Position numbers and translations under genes: made by a program. A stretch of DNA of 6,390 bases from an uncultured Selenomonadales bacterium (GTDB lineage: Bacteria; Bacillota; Negativicutes; Selenomonadales; Selenomonadaceae). Location: contig CAMNLS010000077.1 in the NCBI GenBank assembly GCA_946543495.1, positions 1-6,390 of the forward strand. Reading direction: 5' to 3'. The notes below the pieces were generated by a model. That model saw only the letters and a list, made by a program, of their open reading frames with translations. It had not been told where the DNA came from and searched no databases. The number at the start of each line of letters is the position of its first letter. Position 1 is the stretch's first letter. Shown here piece after piece: positions 4,483 to 6,390 of the stretch.

Positions 4483-6168
4483 TTATTGATTGAAGCGTTT
4501 AACGAAGACATCTTCCGTTTCGGGATAGCCAAAGTAGAAACCTTGAATAATATCAGCATTGCACACGTCGCGCAGGAAAATGAAAGTCGCTTCGTCCTCG
4601 ATACCTTCGATACAAACTTCCATGTGATTAGCGTGACACATCTGGATAACGTACTTTATAATATTGCGGTCGTATTCGCTGTTCAAAACGTCTTCAACGA
4701 AGGCGCGGTCAATCTTAACCTGGTTGCAACGGAAATTCTTCATAAAGGCAAGGTTTGAATAACCCATGCCGAAATCGTCCATGGAAATTTTAATGCCAAG
4801 CTCGTGGAATGCGTTAAAGTGTTTGTTGACGAAATCCCAATCGTAAACTTTATTGCTTTCAGTAAGCTCGAAAACCAGCGTATGCGGGTCAATCTGGTGG
4901 CGTTCGATGCAGTCCTTTACGAAGTCATAGAACATTTGCTCTTCCAGCTGATAAAGCGAAATATTCACGCTGACTTCAAATTCTGGCATGAACTCTTGCC
5001 AACGCTTAGCAGTCTTGATGGCGTTTTCAATAATCCAATGCCCAACGGGAATAATCATGCGCGAACGTTCAAGCAACGGGATAAATTGCATTGGCGCAAC
5101 GACGGAACCATCTCTATCATACCAACGAAGAAGAGCTTCCGCACCGCTGAGCTTGCCAGTCTTGGCATTGATTTGCGGCTGATAGCAAAGGAAGAAGTCT
5201 TCACACCCGCGAGCTATTGAATTCTGCATAAGATTCTGCATGCCAATATCATAACGCCAACGCTCATAATAAGCACTGTCGAAGAACGCAACTTGATCTT
5301 TGCCCTTATGCCGAGCAAACTCCAACGCAACTTCAGCATAGCGCATCAAGTTGATTACGTCTTTTGCGTTATCGGGATAGAACGCCGCGCCCGCCGACGC
5401 CGTACAAAAGATCGTATCCTCAATGTTACGAATTTCGCGCATACACAGCTGAATACTTGAATAAATAATTTCAATCTCTTCGGGATAAACGTCCGAGACG
5501 TAGAAGGCAAACATGTCATTATCAAGCTTGTAAAGGCGAATATCCGGAGGCAAGATATTAGTAATGTCTTGCGCGAGTTGCTTTAAAGCGTTGTCGCCGA
5601 ATTCGTAACCATAGGTCTCCGTAACGAGTTGGAAGTTATCAAGCCCGACGAAGACGACCGCGCCGCGAGCATCGGGCGAGCTGTTAAGCTCTTTCATCAA
5701 GTCGACGTGAAAAGCATTACGATTTAAAAGTCCCGTTACGTGGTCCGCTTTTAATTTTAAGTCCATACGAGCAATTACGCCCGCGACAAGCTCTGGTTGA
5801 CCAAATTCGTCTGCGCCTACTGTCATACGCAAAGACACCCAGCCATATTCCCCATTGCGATTGAGGAGACGGAACTCGCCATTGATTTCTACACCAGGCA
5901 TTGCCGAATCAAGTTGCCCCATTACGTCTTCCAAAATTTCGCGGTCGTCGTGCCAAACAAATGGAGCAAGAAGGTTGCCAAAGTCTTCGACGAATTCTTC
6001 AGGGAAATTGAAGTCACGCACGAAATTTTTCGACAGCATAACTTGCTTTGTGGCTGCGTCCACAACAAAAAGGTATTCGTCCGCAGAATGCTGCAGGGCG
6101 TCAAAATAAGTTTTGATTCGACTCAACGGAGAATCTTCGCCGAGTTCAAGAAATAAATTTGTGCTCAT
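4483..6168 (-). CDS. PAS-GGDEF-EAL protein, probable c-di-GMP phosphodiesterase
   Basis: The 561-residue, apparently cytoplasmic protein has a PAS-like sensor (about 25-137), a GGDEF domain (about 140-297) and an EAL domain (about 308-561). The GGDEF signature is replaced by Leu215-Asp-Asn-Asp-Met-Phe220 and the preceding Arg is Lys214, so diguanylate cyclase activity is very unlikely. The domain may bind GTP or act structurally. The EAL domain keeps its key residues: Glu344-Ala-Leu-Leu, Asn402, Glu434 (Glu-Leu-Thr-Glu-Ser), Asp464-Asp465-Phe-Gly, Lys485-Ile-Asp, Glu521 and Gln542-Gly. It should therefore hydrolyse c-di-GMP to pGpG. No membrane segment is seen. I chose ATG 6168 because AAGGA (6178-6182) is nine bases upstream; ATG 6174 is only three bases away. 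It lies 75 bases after glyS on the same strand. Confidence 0.92.
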   Translation of the reverse strand: MSTNLFLELGEDSPLSRIKTYFDALQHSADEYLFVVDAATKQVMLSKNFVRDFNFPEEFVEDFGNLLAPFVWHDDREILEDVMGQLDSAMPGVEINGEFRLLNRNGEYGWVSLRMTVGADEFGQPELVAGVIARMDLKLKADHVTGLLNRNAFHVDLMKELNSSPDARGAVVFVGLDNFQLVTETYGYEFGDNALKQLAQDITNILPPDIRLYKLDNDMFAFYVSDVYPEEIEIIYSSIQLCMREIRNIEDTIFCTASAGAAFYPDNAKDVINLMRYAEVALEFARHKGKDQVAFFDSAYYERWRYDIGMQNLMQNSIARGCEDFFLCYQPQINAKTGKLSGAEALLRWYDRDGSVVAPMQFIPLLERSRMIIPVGHWIIENAIKTAKRWQEFMPEFEVSVNISLYQLEEQMFYDFVKDCIERHQIDPHTLVFELTESNKVYDWDFVNKHFNAFHELGIKISMDDFGMGYSNLAFMKNFRCNQVKIDRAFVEDVLNSEYDRNIIKYVIQMCHANHMEVCIEGIEDEATFIFLRDVCNADIIQGFYFGYPETEDVFVKRFNQ

Positions 6169-6177
6169 AATCATTCT

Positions 6178-6182
6178 TCCTT
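6178..6182 (-). promoter_or_regulatory. Shine-Dalgarno favouring the second ATG of the EAL gene
   Basis: AAGGA on the - strand is nine bases before ATG 6168 and only three before ATG 6174, so the protein most likely begins Met-Ser-Thr-Asn. Confidence 0.6.
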
Positions 6183-6243
6183 TTGAATTTATCGCGCTTA
6201 TTTCCTATACGAATTCGACATCGAAAACTAATTTCCCTGCCGC

Positions 6244-6390
6244 TTATTGAACAATCTTTCCGAAGTCCGCGATTTTTGCCAAAAGATTATCTATTGACTT
6301 TAGAAGCGCAAGACGATTTATCCGAATGTTTAAATCTTCGTCCATGACCATGACCGAATCGAAGAACGAATCAATCGGCGTGGAAAGTTT
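6244..6390 (-). CDS. glyS: Glycyl-tRNA synthetase beta subunit, C-terminal end (partial)
   Basis: The last 48 codons of a gene that enters from the right edge are present, ending in TAA (6244-6246). The reading Pro-Ile-Asp-Ser-Phe-Phe-Asp-Ser-Val-Met-Val-Met, followed by Asn-Arg-Leu-Ala-Leu-Leu-Lys-Ser-Ile and Ile-Ala-Asp-Phe-Gly-Lys-Ile, matches the conserved C-terminal helix bundle of GlyS. This is the tRNA-binding end of the alpha2-beta2 type glycyl-tRNA synthetase. That enzyme type, rather than the single-chain form, fits Negativicutes and many other diderms. No terminator is visible between this stop and the EAL gene. Confidence 0.92.
   Translation of the reverse strand, partial: KLSTPIDSFFDSVMVMDEDLNIRINRLALLKSIDNLLAKIADFGKIVQ

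Noticed and set aside
4261..4758. 165-codon open frame on the + strand
   Set aside because: It crosses the junction of two well supported - strand genes as an antisense shadow, with no family similarity and no clear ribosome site.
6181..6243. Promoter upstream of the EAL gene, including a sigma-28-like GCGCGATAA
   Set aside because: No matching -35 (TAAA about 15 bases upstream) and no sigma-70 pair of acceptable quality was found. The palindrome TTCGATGTCGAA there has no T run, so it is not a terminator either.

Overview
The window looks like chromosomal DNA of a diderm member of the Bacillota, most likely Negativicutes (Selenomonas-type). This is inferred from four things read in the sequence: the Bacillota order rpmH-rnpA-yidD-yidC-jag, a short YidC without the large periplasmic domain of proteobacterial YidC, the C-terminus of a tetrameric-type glycyl-tRNA synthetase beta subunit (GlyS), and an exported BamE/SmpA-like protein that suggests an outer membrane. 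No species is claimed.

Left part, + strand (1-2865): the last codons of rpmH, an intrinsic terminator or attenuator, then rnpA, yidD, yidC and jag/khpB. These are tightly packed, with an ATGA overlap at rnpA/yidD and strong Shine-Dalgarno sequences ahead of yidC and jag. They cover tRNA 5' maturation, membrane-protein insertion and RNA binding. In many Bacillota mnmE follows jag. Here a 230-codon class I SAM-dependent methyltransferase gene follows instead, only five bases after the jag stop. It carries an uninterrupted run of 11 cytosines near its 5' end. Gain or loss of one C would bring a stop within ten codons in either shifted frame, so it is a strong candidate phase-variable (ON/OFF) gene. 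A hairpin terminator usable in both directions closes the block.

Middle part, - strand (2881-3907): a good promoter drives a two-gene unit encoding a membrane-anchored DUF4230 protein and a 77-residue membrane protein that I do not recognise.

Right part, - strand (3988-6390): the glyS 3' end, then a PAS-GGDEF-EAL protein with a ruined GGDEF motif but intact EAL catalytic residues (a probable c-di-GMP phosphodiesterase), then an exported protein with two BamE-like halves, ending in a clear terminator. The last two genes are 15 bases apart and probably co-transcribed. Readthrough from glyS is possible, since no terminator or convincing promoter is visible in between.

The most notable point is the poly-C switch in the methyltransferase gene behind a housekeeping operon. 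No CRISPR array, insertion sequence, tRNA or rRNA was seen.
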